From Rhabdornis inornatus (lineage: Eukaryota; Chordata; Aves; Passeriformes; Rhabdornithidae), in contig VWZS01000159.1 of the NCBI GenBank assembly GCA_013397075.1, positions 496,001-560,000 on the forward strand: DNA of 64,000 nucleotides. The letters run 5' to 3'. How positions within the stretch are numbered: the first letter of the stretch is position 1; each line of letters opens with the position of its first letter. Shown here in pieces: positions 22,654 through 34,480 of this stretch. A model generated the notes under the pieces. The model did not search any database. It was not told where the DNA came from and saw nothing but the letters and a program-made list of their open reading frames with translations. The translations under genes and the position numbers were made by a program.

Positions 22654-24310
22654 TGCTGTGGTTTAGTCCCAGCCAGCAGCCCAGCCCCAGGCAGCCACTT
22701 GCCCACTCCCCCACCAGTGGGACCAGGGAGAGAACTGGGAGGACAAAAGATGGAAAACATGGGTTGAGATAGAGACAGTTTAATAGGCAAAGCAAAAGCC
22801 ACACACACAAACAAAACAAAGCAAGGACTCAATTCACTGCTTCCCATGAGCAGGTGGGTGTTCAGCACCTCCAGGAGAGCAGGGCCCATCACACATGATG
22901 GTTAATTGGGAAGACAAACTCCATCACTCTAAATGTCTTCTCTTCCTCCTTCTTCCCCCCACATTACATACTGAGCATGATTCACACGGTCTGGGATATC
23001 CCTTTCAACAGTTGGGGTCCCCTGTCCTGGCTGTGTCTCCTCTCAACTTCCCATGCACTCCCAGCCTTCCCACCGGTGGGGAGGTACAAAAAGCAGACAG
23101 GCCTTGGCTCTGTGTAAGCCCTGCTCAGCAATAACAAAAACACCTCTGTATTATCAACCCTATGTCCACCACAAATCCAAACCAAAGCCCCACACTGGTC
23201 ACTGTGGCAAAAATCAACCCTACCCCAGACAGAACAAACACATTCCACCCGTATTATTCACACCATGCTCAGGTCCCACACTACTCAGTACAGCCTCATT
23301 AACCACCACCCCACCTCTCACCCTTGGATATAATACACACATGCCATTCCTTTAGTCTATGGACAGCCCTTGCAAAATGTCCACAACAGGTTCACAAATG
23401 TCCACAAAATGTCATTTGAATTAATTTATTCTGTGAATTATTAATTTTGTGACTTTCCATCTATTCTGGTGGTTACTTGGGACAGGAAAGGTGCTGTGTA
23501 AGGTGGAGTTCCTGGGCATCAAGGCCAGCTTAGGTCAGGCCATTTCTGCACTGCAGCTGCTTCTTGGGAGGCTTTTCCTCCACTGATTTGGGTGGTTCCT
23601 GTTATACTAATTCCTGTAATATACAACTCAAATCACGGCTTACAACAAAGGTGTATCCATTACAGTCTCCACACCAGGTCCTTTTGGGCCATGTTACAGG
23701 GTTTAACATTGCAATGAACTCCTCCCCTTGTCCCCAGTCCCCAGCCTGGCTGGAACAAGGAGTTCCTGCTATAGTCCACCATCAGCATAGTCCACATCAC
23801 AATCCTCCATGGCTCCAGGGGCACAGCTAATTCACCATAGTCTTCCTCACGGGCTGCAGGGGAATTGCTGCCTCCCCTGTCCCAGCATGGGGTCCCACCC
23901 ACAGGAGACAGTCCTTGAACTTCTCCAGCATGGGTCCTTCCACAGGCTGCAGTTCACGAGCTGCTCCAGTGTGGGCCACAGGTGCTGGCAGCAAACCTGC
24001 TCCAGCACAGGTTTCTTATGTGGTCACATCCTCCTTCAGGAATCCCCCTGCTCTGGCATGGGGTGCCCCACAGGCTGAAGGGGGATCTCTGCTCCATTGT
24101 GGACTCCTCTGCAGGTCACAGTCCCTTCCATCCCAGTTCCTACTGGAGTTCCAGCCTGCCCAGTGCAGCAGCACAGGCACAGCAGTGATGTCCTGGCCAC
24201 CTGCCAGCCCAGGCTTATCACCATGGCTGTCACCAAAGTGCTCCCAGGCACAAGCAGTGAGGTGATCAGCAGCACAGCAGCAGCGACCACCAATGAGCAC
24301 TAGAGTGTGA
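22654..24310 (-). mobile_element. avian endogenous retrovirus LTR (solo LTR or LTR fragment)
   Basis: Read on the minus strand, the 3' part has a polyadenylation-like ATTAAA (in cctattaaactgtctctatc) followed by the typical avian LTR tail ending ggactaaaccacagca at 22654. The plus strand further right has repeated blocks such as gggtccttccacaggctgca and ctgctccagcacaggt, which I know from long avian ERV LTRs. No gag, pol or env coding sequence is nearby, so a solo LTR or fragment is likely. The family (ERVL-like) is a guess; the right boundary is approximate and no target-site duplication was found. Confidence 0.65.
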
Positions 24311-27300
24311 TTTACAGGCAGGCAAGCAAGCCCCGTGGCAGGCACACAGCCTGCTCATTACTAGCTAAACTGCAACAACAGCTATAAATTCAGTCTAGTA
24401 CATCCCAATGAAAATCTGTGCCCTTTGTGTCCCACATTGGGCTGCCTTGTATTCAGAGAACCCCTTGCTCAGGGATTATTAATCTGCAAACTTAGTAGCT
24501 AATTTCATTCTTTGGACTAGCACACGGACAGTGCTGAGGTGGTGAGTGTTGTGTCTTTGCAGGTATAATGGAACAACAAACCCAGCAACCAGGCAGCAAC
24601 TCTCCTGAGGTGCTCTATGGCCCAAGACTTCAGTAGCAACATGTTATTTAATCCTGGGGCAAATCCAGCTTGTTACTTCATGGCAGAAGCTTCCAGATAC
24701 ATTCTTTTATTTGGCCTTTAGAGACTTATTCTGTCTGCACTCTCATACTGTTTTCAGTAAAGAATTACCTGCTAGCTAAATGAACACTGAACTGGTAAGA
24801 GCTGAAGGCTTGTCTGTTCATGACTTGTTTATCTATTGTCTTTACCTTAGGAATACTGAGCAGACCTATGTATACTCTATATCAGCTCGAGAGAACTGGC
24901 TAACTGGCTGGAATGACTGTGTCAATAATGTAGATCCATCACGTGTGCCATAGCAAGTTTACAGAGCAACATCACAGTCTGCTGCTGGTACCTATGAAGC
25001 TCTGTACAGTACATTTGACCTGAGCTCAGAGGCTGCTTTCCATCCTGCCATGGATGGAAACTAACTTCCCTAACTTCCTCACCTCTGTGTCTTCTACTCC
25101 CCCTTGGCCATGCTCCCTGTTCAAATGTAGATCTGTAGCCAGCACCAGCTCATTTTCAACTGTCTGCTCCTGAATCCGGGATCTCATCACTGTGGCATTT
25201 CAGCACTCTAAAATTTGACCTTGACAGATGAATCTGCCTGGACTCACCAGGAGTCCTGGTTCCCATCTTGTAAAGTGAAAGATTCAGGCGGTCCCAGGGA
25301 AAAGTTGTGGACTTGAGGAGGGACAGAAGGGAGCCCAGGCATTCTTTAAACAAAGGCAGAAACATAGGAACCTATTTCTGACGGCTCTTGTTACTTGGTT
25401 TGCTTTCTATGTCCTTGTACTATAGCAAACAGGGCCCTTAGGGACCAGATGAGTCTGAGAGGAACCAGCTATGAAACACAAGAGTGTGTGGCTGCCTCAA
25501 GGAAGAGGCCAGATAAAGACTGGAAGGAGGCTTTCTGGAGTAGGAAAGAAGATGCTCAGCCATCCTGGTATCACAATGGGATCTGGAACTTCCTACTCTA
25601 AGTAATGAGCAGGTGGCTGAACTTGCAGATGGCAATGCAAGTTTTCATATTTCTGACCTCAAGCTCATACAAAGTCATCCTTGCTGTTCATCTTCTTCTT
25701 ATTCCAGACCACGTTCATTTTGCTGCCACAAGTGATACTCCAAGTATGTGTATACTTTCTGTGACCAAGTGACTACTGTTCCAGGCTATTCCACCTCATA
25801 CCTCTTACATTCCAGACAGTTTTGAAAGCTGAAGCCCCCCAACAGCACATTGACAGCAATGTCTCCAGGCTCACCATGCTTCCTGATGGCTGTGGAAGGC
25901 AGCATTCCTTCATCTGAAAGAGCCTTTTTAAGGGTTCTGGCTTCCACAACAGCAGAAGAAAGGTCTTGGCAAGGTTTTAACTTCTTCAAGTAGAAAAACA
26001 CTGCAATTGTTCCCACTGTGCATCCCAATAAGCTCTGCAGAAAACACCTCAGAGTGCAGAGGACCCTGCTGGGTAGCAGAGACAGTTCCTTGGTGCAGCA
26101 GCAGGGCAGGGGACTGCAGCTGGACACGTATCAGCGCTCATCTTACCATCAGCTGTTCTCTAGCACAGTGCAAAGCAAGATAGCTGAGGCCTGAGATAAC
26201 CATGTCAACCCTGGAAAGCTGCTGGATTTTTGTCTGTGTTTTCAGTACATTGAGATAATGTTCACTAGCTCAAAATAGCAAGTTCTTAATTTAGCTATGG
26301 GAGAACAAATGGGATTTCAGTTTTTGAGAATATATACAGAACTTTTGGATCAGATTTTCTATAAACTGCAAACTGGAATCTTTGTTTCATTGCAGTTTAC
26401 TTCCTCTGCTGAATCAGCATCACCTTCCATTTCAAAAACTACTGCTTGAGCCTTCTCATATCCCTCATGCTGGGCAGCTGCAGTGCAAAGTCAGCAAACA
26501 ATGGTGATTTTGTAAAGCTGGTCTGTCTCATCCCCTCACTCTTGAAAATTTCCTCTTATTTAGAGAGGATTGCAGTGTTACCCTGATGTGTTGCATTTAT
26601 TACCTTTCCATCTTTTGCTCTCAGAGTGTTTTTGCATGTATTTTAAGTCACTGGGATGTTTCTAGAAAAACTGCTGCTTCCATGTATTGTTTTCTTCGGG
26701 ACAGTCAGGCATTGTGCTAACAATCCAGATGAGTAACTCCAAACCATGCTTTCACCTTATATAAAAGAGAGGTCCCAGCTGACCAAGCTGTAAATGCCAG
26801 ATTATTTGGGTTCAGTATTTGAAGTCTGGTTGTTATATTTTCCCATGTGTGCTACAGGCTACAGAGGTCACCCTGACACGTGGATGGGCCAGTTGAGCTT
26901 AAGGATCTTTGATCCTCTGCTCATTAGCTTTTGAGGGAGTGGTGGAAGAAGGCTGCTATTTAAATAAGTGTTTGCTCTATTTGAAGCTGTTGAATTGCAG
27001 TCTGGGGGTGCACTAGGGTCACTCCCAAAGCAGCAGGCAGAACAAGCTGAGACATCACATAGGGCTGTATTTTAAAATTTTATAGCCCTAGATGAGATGC
27101 ATCCAAATGAAACTGGAAGGGCTGAGGCCAGGAATGCAGCTGTAGGTAAGAACCAAAAGAAATGCAGTAGGTGCCAGCCATGGCAGTTGAGGAGAGCTGT
27201 AACAAGCCCTCTCCAGTCAGAACAGTCTTTTTCTTCTCCCTGGAAGAAGGATGTCCTTTTGTCAACACCTTACACTACTGCAGGTATTTCAAGACAACAG

Positions 27301-29395
27301 ACAAGTGTTCCTCCTGTTCTGTCCTCAAGATAATCAGTCTTTGAAACAAAATAGCAGCAGTTACTTCCATTTCTTGTTGTTTGTGAAGACGGAAAGAAGT
27401 TCCTAAAGTTAGCTTCTAGTAGGAAAGAAGAGCCTCACTTTCTTTTAACTTAGAGTTGAGTTATTCTCTAAAAGATTTTGCCAGTGTTACTCATAAAAAG
27501 GGTTTGTCATCAGCATCAGACTCCCTCTTGTTTCAGTTTATGTAACAAGATGCTCAGGTCACTTGTCCACTGCTGTCTGCTCTGCCACCCATTAGAATTT
27601 ATTAGAATTTATTAGCATCTTCTCTGTATTATTAGCTAGTGGCTGTTTATGGACAAATAATTCTTCCTCTAAGTAAATTATACCTTTGATCTCTATAATT
27701 GGACAGCAAGAATTAGGTCCATGCTAGAAGAAATAGAGGCCTGTTGTCCTCAGTGATATTTTGATCTTGTATTCATGCACCTCAATCTGCTGCTGCCACC
27801 AGGCTCTGGCATCCAGCACACAAGGTAAGGAACATTTCCACAGCTTTACAAAACCTGACCAACAAAGCTGCTCTTGAAGGAGAGCTGATCTGCTTGGCAG
27901 GAGCTGGGAAATGGAGGAAGCTGTAGTGAATTACGTGGAGGTCTGTGTTTTAGTGCATGTTTGGTGTTAATGGGACACTGGTTGGACTGAGTTTGAGTTC
28001 TTGAGTCTGTCCGTAGTATTTGCTGAGTGGCCCTGCGGAAAGCTCACAGTGTGACCCCACACCATGGGAAATAAACCTGGTCTCTGATTGATGTCTAAAG
28101 CAATGCTGGCTTCTATTTCTCATGAGGCCTGTCCATCTCAGCCAGCTCTGTGCACACACCTAACTGATGAGTTCATACTCAGAGTGATGCTCCAGAGCTG
28201 TGACCAAATTTTACTTCAGTTTTTTGCCAGTGTGAAGCTTAGAAATTCTGGCCCCAAAATCAGTGTGATCCTTTCTTTCCTTCCTTTGAGTGAGATTCTG
28301 TTAGTTTGTAACACAGATCTCCTTCTTGGGTTGTAAAGCCTCTCAACTTCTTGCTTGGGAAGACCTCAAGCAGAGAAGTCAATGTGATGTGATGGTCTGT
28401 GTGCTCTGTATCCTCACCACTCATACCAGGCTGCTTTGTTTGCTTCCCTGCAGGGCTGAGGCTATCAGACCAGAAACCCATGTGGGCCCAAAGCAAACAA
28501 ATGAAATCCAGTCTAAACTTTCTGAAGCCAAATGAGATTTTTTTTTTTCTGGAGATGGTAACAGGAGAATGAAGCAGGACTCTTGAAAGAGGGAGTGACA
28601 CTGTGTATCGCACTCAGCAGATCACAGTCAGTCATTTCTTTTGACCATCATATGGTACAGTTCCCACTGTTGGCTAGTAAATGGGCCATTTACTAGTTTG
28701 TCTAATTATCAGAAAAATAAGGATGGGATTGGCAAATATTGCTACTTTTGGAGCATAAGCTAATCTCTGGAAGTTTACCCCTGTGATAAACTTATCCCAA
28801 AGTTTCTCTAATTAATTCTTATGTTTCCTATTCTGACACAATGAAGGGGAGAATCAGTTGGTTCACTGACAAGTGACTGCTGAAAGCTGAGCCTTGCTTG
28901 GTCTGGAGGAAAGAAGTAAACTGGAAAGAAGCAGAAATCTACATATTTTCAATAAACAAATACATAATTTTTGGTCAAAGTGCAATTTGATTTAATATAG
29001 TCACACACGAGTGCTCTCCTGTACAAAACCACTACCGACGTCCATCTGATTCTCCCGTTAACTCTTTTCATCCATAGCTACTTATTTTAGCTCAAACCTG
29101 GCATTTAAACTTGCATTACTTTAATGGTGGGAAGAGAGTGTCTGGTCGTACCTTAATGTTAAAAAAAACCAAACTATAGTTCCCAGTTAGTTACACATCA
29201 TTACAGCAACTGAAGCTTCATCAAGTTTTAAAATACTGTTTGAAAAATTGAACCTTTGCAGTTTTTCAGCAAAGTGTCTTAACTGTCTGTTTTGCAAGAA
29301 ATTTAAACTTGTGTGAAACTGGTCTTTAGGTAGCATCATTAGACAAGAGAATTCAACATTACTTACAGAGGAAGGGTCTTTAATCTTAACTCTGT
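24311..29395. other. intergenic, KLHL6-KLHL24
   Basis: Non-coding as far as I can tell. The one item of note is a 113-codon minus-strand open frame at 25786-26127 with a hydrophobic segment; it is not recognised and is treated as a finding, not a gene. Confidence 0.6.
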
Positions 29396-29480
29396 ATGAA
29401 TCATAGAATCATAGAACGACTTGGGTTGGAAGACCTTAAGGACCATCTCATTCCAACCCCCTGCCATGGCTCCACTAGAA
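29396..29480 (-). mobile_element. short CR1 LINE 3' end
   Basis: The plus strand reads gaatcatagaatcatagaac, then gacttgggttggaagacctt and cattccaaccccctgccatg. This is the extreme CR1 3' terminus in reverse complement, truncated after about 85 bases. Confidence 0.9.
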
Positions 29481-29524
29481 TCACAGGGTGTGAGCCAGGG
29501 AGCTTGGGGATGTGGATGAGCCCT

Positions 29525-29562
29525 GCTTCCCTGCTTCACAGCTTCCCTGCTTCACAGCTTCC
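29525..29562. repeat. 16-base tandem repeat, 2.4 copies
   Basis: Unit gcttccctgcttcaca at 29525-29540 and 29541-29556, then six more bases. It directly follows the short CR1 fragment. Confidence 0.9.
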
Positions 29563-29999
29563 ACCTACCTGCAACCTATGGAAGAACTGAGTTGGCAGAA
29601 TGTAAGTAACTGGGTAGCTGAGCAGGTGGGAAAATATTTATCTGAGCAGAAATTATGCTGTAGAAATGTACATTTTGCTAATTATTACCAGAAGCAAAAA
29701 CCGTTATTGCCTTTTACGTGGGTGAATTATGAATGACCTTAAGTTAGAAACAGTGTAGGTGAGTTGTTATGATCCCTATGCAAATGTAGGTCTTGCATGA
29801 AGTGCAAAGATTTCAAATAGAAAAAGAGGAAGTGCTGAAAAAGTTGTAGTATTTCCTGTTGAGGCAGGGAATTATCTGAGCGTGCTTTAACTGCCTGTGT
29901 ACCAAATTTGGAGTTCTGCTGTTAGGAGGCCGTGCCTTTGCTAGTTTGGTTTTTAAGCCGCTCAGAGTTATGTTAGCCATAGCTGTGAACAGCAGATTC

Positions 30000-30550
30000 C
30001 CGGCAGCAGTGGCCAGAACAGCCCAGACAGTTTCCAGAGCCAGCCCTCCTCCTCCTCTCCCGTGGATGCAGGCCGGGCAGGAGCGCCCAGGCTCTGCTCT
30101 CCGCAGGCTCCCGGGCACCCAGGGCTGCCCAGCCGGGCCCCTCCGCACCTCCCAGCCGCTCGGGCGTGGCACAGAGCTCCTGTGGGGCACAGCAGGACTC
30201 CTGCCACCCTTCAGCAGGGAGCCCAGGGGCCGGCACTACCCCTGAGCTCTGCTTTTGCTCACGGGAGGGTCCCGGGAAGCTCCAGGAGAGGGGCCGAGGT
30301 GTCCTTGCAGCGCTGCCATTCCCCGAGAGCCGCAGGGGCAGCGCTGGCCCGGGCTGGCACCGCCAGGACCCGCCCCGGTGGTGGCAGGGCTCTGCCATCT
30401 GTCAGGGAAGCTGTCTGCGATGTAGGGCATTGGGACAGCCTCAGTGTGGAAACTGTGACGGATCCTGCGCTGGCAGAGCCAGGAGGAGCGGCTCGGAGCG
30501 GAGGGAGGGAGCCCGAGCCCAGCTGGCCACGTGTGACATTCTGGAGCTGT
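30000..30550. promoter_or_regulatory. orphan GC/CpG-rich patch between KLHL6 and KLHL24
   Basis: About 550 bases are GC-rich with frequent CpG, sharply bounded by AT-rich DNA. Open frames exist on both strands but are the long compositional frames expected of GC-rich DNA, without a recognisable protein. It may be a small CpG island, an enhancer or a non-coding RNA promoter. This is inference from composition only. Confidence 0.35.
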
Positions 30551-33500
30551 GACATTGGACAAAGAGGAGGCCAAAGTCACCTTAGATTGGAGAAAGCAGA
30601 GAACTCTTAAAAGTTTGCCGCTTCCAATTATAGATTTTTAAATTTAGAAGTGCTACTGTAATTTCTTCTGCCAATAAATACTGATTTAAGAACTTTTCTT
30701 GCAAAATTTTCTCTTAAAAAGAGAATGGAGAATTTGAATATTGCAGTGCTATTTCCATAATGTCTGCCCTGGGGAAAGGCAGAAGTTTTTCAGAACTCCA
30801 AACTCTTATTAGTGTTTTTCTGAGTTAAAGGGCATGATTAGGTTTATTTTATTTTAGAGGAAAAAATATGAATAATATAAATACAGCATACATTTAAAGA
30901 AATGAGACATATTTGCCTCATATTGCTTCCGGTAATGATTTGTTCCTCATTTCAGTCTCTCTCCTTTTAAAATTACAAAATATTGTATCCCATACATAAA
31001 AAATGTTAAACAGTCCAAGAAAGCTTATCCTACCATATACAATATTTTACATAATCCATTTTTTCTTCAAGGTTCAGTACCATGTTAATGTATGCCAGCA
31101 TAATCTAGCACCATCCATGATGTGACAAGTCAATTTATTTTTCATCAGAAGCTCACTGACAAACCGATCTTCGTTTTACAATAATTTCTGCCTAATGATA
31201 CTGCCTATGAAAAGATGGGTAGGGAAGGCTTAGGATCAAAGAGTAAACCACAGATTTCACAATGTTTTCTTGGCAAAGCAAGGTGTTGATTTAGCTGCTG
31301 CATTGGAATCTGCAAACCCTCATTATGTGTGTTTTTCCTGGGATTACTTTGGCTAACATTTTCTTTCCTGTCTTCGTGTGACAAATCTTTGTCCAAGACC
31401 AGTGATCTGAAGTTGCTTTAGTCTGGCTGAGCATTTTAATAGAGCTGAGAGCTTTGTTTAGAGAAGCACATGACTCTTTTCCATAGGATTAATCCCATTT
31501 TAGATCTCAGAACAGGTGCTCAAAAGCTTGTTTACAAAGGAGGGGGTGACTGGGGAGTTGATCTGAGCTGGGGCTTTGGGTGCTGCTCCAAAGCAGGTGT
31601 ATGGGCACAGCAGCTATTCCACATCCCTCCCCAGCTGTCCATGCCCAAGGCAGCCACCACTTTTAGACAAGGCAGCTGCTTTCAGGCTGGGAATGCTGGG
31701 CTGGTGAGTCTAGCCAGTGATTTCTGGGTAGTAGAGGGCTTTTTACTGTGCTGCTTTCCTGGGTGCAGGAAGCAGGAAGCATGGGATTTGAGGACAGAAT
31801 TGTCAGTTGTCCTTCTTGCATCCATGATTCTTCCATCCTTAGAGAGCCAAGCCAGCCTGGAGAGAGATTGCTTTGCACCCTTGTTCCATTAACAGAGCAG
31901 CTGCTCAGTGTGTTTCAGGATGCAGGTGCTGAGCCATTCAGCAGCTCTGGCTGCCAGCAGAGGAGGAAGAAATCACAGAGCTCCTGGTGAACTACCTCTT
32001 CTGGATTAACTTTACTGATGAAGTTCTGTTGATGAAAAATGTGAAGGCGTAGACAAAAATATAAGATAGCAAAAGTCATGTAGATATTTTCTCAAGCACC
32101 ACCCAAAGGCACAGCAGCCCAGAGCAGTATGAGGACCTTGGCACACAGAATGGCTGGTCCTGCAGCTGGAAACGTGCTGTCCACTGGCACTGTTAGGGGT
32201 AGCAAGGGTATTAGTCCAAGGTGGCTCATTTCTAAACTTTCCATTCCTCAGCCTATTGCCAGAGGGGCACCAGAAGCAGGTGGTGGCAGGGATCTGAAAG
32301 CCTAGAGGTCTCTGATAGCTTTGGAAGTCGGAGATTCTCTTTTCGGGGAGACTGCACACATATGCCTATTCAAAATACTGTTTATTTGCAACCTGTCTGT
32401 TTTCTTCACTGTCAAAGCTTTTCATGGTTACTTGGGTTGGAGAAAGGATTTTTTAATCTTGTGAAATGCCTGAAGGTCTTGGAGATGAAGAGGTGCAATG
32501 CTCCTGCCTATTAATTGGTCCTGGTATTGGCAAATAGTTTGAGGAGAGCTGTTTAGTGTGGCTGAAGGGCAGAGCTGGAGTTGTGCCATAGGGTGTTTGG
32601 TGGCAGCATGGCATAAAGAGAAGGCCTGTGGCATTGGGATGTGTGGAAAAAGTACTGCTGTGAGAGGATATTTAATGCAAACAGTTGTGGGGCTGTGGTT
32701 GGGCTTGAGGTTATGGGGCTGAGTGGGAACACAATGACAATACCACATGGGCTCAGGGAACTGTTTTTGTAGGTACCTACAACTCTCTTGCTGGGTTAGT
32801 GGGTTAGTGCTCTGTGGAATGGTCTGCCATTCCACAAGAACAAGTCCCTTCAATTCATCACCTGTGAGACCAACAAGAACTCAAACATCTTTCATTTCTT
32901 TGTTTCTTACTTCTCCCCAAAGAGAGGAACCAGACAAACACCAGCACAACAGACTCTACCTCCCCAGCTAGGCATTGGTTTCATGGTGTCTCGATACTCT
33001 GTGCTGTACAAAAAGGATTAGTTCAGTGTTTATGGAAGCAGTGATGCAATGTTCATTCTTCTCAGCTCTGCAATTACACTCCCATACTCATCTCCCAAGC
33101 TTGGAACATGGGAGATACTGGGTGGAAAAACTTAGACACATACTTTCTGCACAGGAGGATTGTTGGCATGGGCCTTGTTTTGAGGTGCTTACAGCAGTGA
33201 ATGAGTGGGAATCACTGGGATGAGTGGGAAGAGAGGGGATTTGCATGAGACAGGAGCATGGGCTGGCCTAGGACCAGGGTGTACAGGGGGATAGGCAATC
33301 CCAACTGCAGTGCTGAATATGTAAACACTACTGGTGTTTTACATGGTGGCTTTTGTGAGTACTGGAAGTAACCCAGTGTAATCTCAGAGCCTCCCTGGCT
33401 GAGCAGGAGTGAGCACTGAGTGTGCAGTGATACAGCACCCAGCTGGGCATGGGGTGTGCAGGGCTGAGCACAGAGCCTTGCTCTGGAAAATGCCCCATTC

Positions 33501-33949
33501 CCTCCCCATCCTCCTGCCTCGCTGCAGCAGACTGCAGGAAGCACTGCCTGCCTGAGCAAAGGGTGCAGCACAAGTGTCCAAAGGAAAGGGGGATCTACAG
33601 AGCAAGCCAGGAGGCACTGAAAATGGCAAAAATAACTAGAGGAGGGGAGTATTTTTTGCCAGGGCCCTCCCTATGCAAGTGCCAGCGCAGCAACCCATGT
33701 TGCAGATGACATTTCCTGGTGTAGGTGCCATTTCAAACAGGTGATGGGAAGAGGAAAGGCTGAAAGGGACTGGTCCTGGAAAAATGCCTTCCAGCCTAGA
33801 TGAATGTACCCGCTGATTATCCCAGCAGACCAGCACAAGTCAACATGACCCACAGGACTTTTGGCAGGATAGTGAAAGAGTCCAGAGTCATGGGAAGGAT
33901 TTTAGAAAATTTTGGTGTGTTCTCTGTACTTTTGTGAGATGTCTTTTAT
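30551..33949. other. intergenic, KLHL6-KLHL24
   Basis: Non-coding. AT-rich at 30.6-31.2 kb, otherwise ordinary. No repeat family or gene recognised. Confidence 0.6.
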
Positions 33950-34480
33950 CACAGAATAATAGAATCATGGAATCATAGAATGGTTTGTATTGGAAGGGAC
34001 CCTAAAGTCCTCATTCCAATCCCCCTGCACTGGGCCAGGACACCTTCCACTTGACCAGGTGGCTCAGGGCCCCCTGGAACATTGCCAGGGATGGGGCAGC
34101 CACAGCTTCTCTGGGAAACCTGTTCCAGGGCCTCAGTTATCTCACAGGAAAGAATTCTCCTGTATATCTAACCTAAATTTCCCCTCTTTCAGTTTAAACC
34201 CATTACTCCTTGTCCTATCACCAGAGTTCCTCTCTGGCTTCCCAGTAGGCCCATTCAGGTACAGGAAGGTTGCCATGAGTTCTCCATGCAACCTTTTCTT
34301 CTCTGGGATGAGCAGCCCTGACTTTCTCAGCCTGTCTTCACCGGGAAGGTACTCCAGTCCCCTTACCAACTTTGTGGCCTCCTCTGGACTTCCTCCAAGA
34401 GTTCCATATACTTCTTATGTGACTGTGTTCAGTACTCCAGGTGGGGTCTCATGAGAGTAGAGGGGGAGAATCATCCCCTT
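33950..34480 (-). mobile_element. CR1 LINE 3' fragment (longest in the window)
   Basis: The plus strand starts cacagaataatagaatcatgg and atagaatggtttgtattgga, continues through ctttcagtttaaacccatta and cttgtcctatcaccagagtt, and ends near ctccaggtggggtctcatga. The order fits a CR1 3' end in reverse complement of about 0.5 kb. Confidence 0.93.

Noticed and set aside
22563..24345. Multiple frames of 68-116 codons
   Set aside because: Lie inside the ERV LTR, which is non-coding; no retroviral protein motif seen.
30062..30610. 182-codon plus-strand frame
   Set aside because: Composition-driven frame in the orphan GC-rich patch; overlapping frames of similar length exist on both strands.
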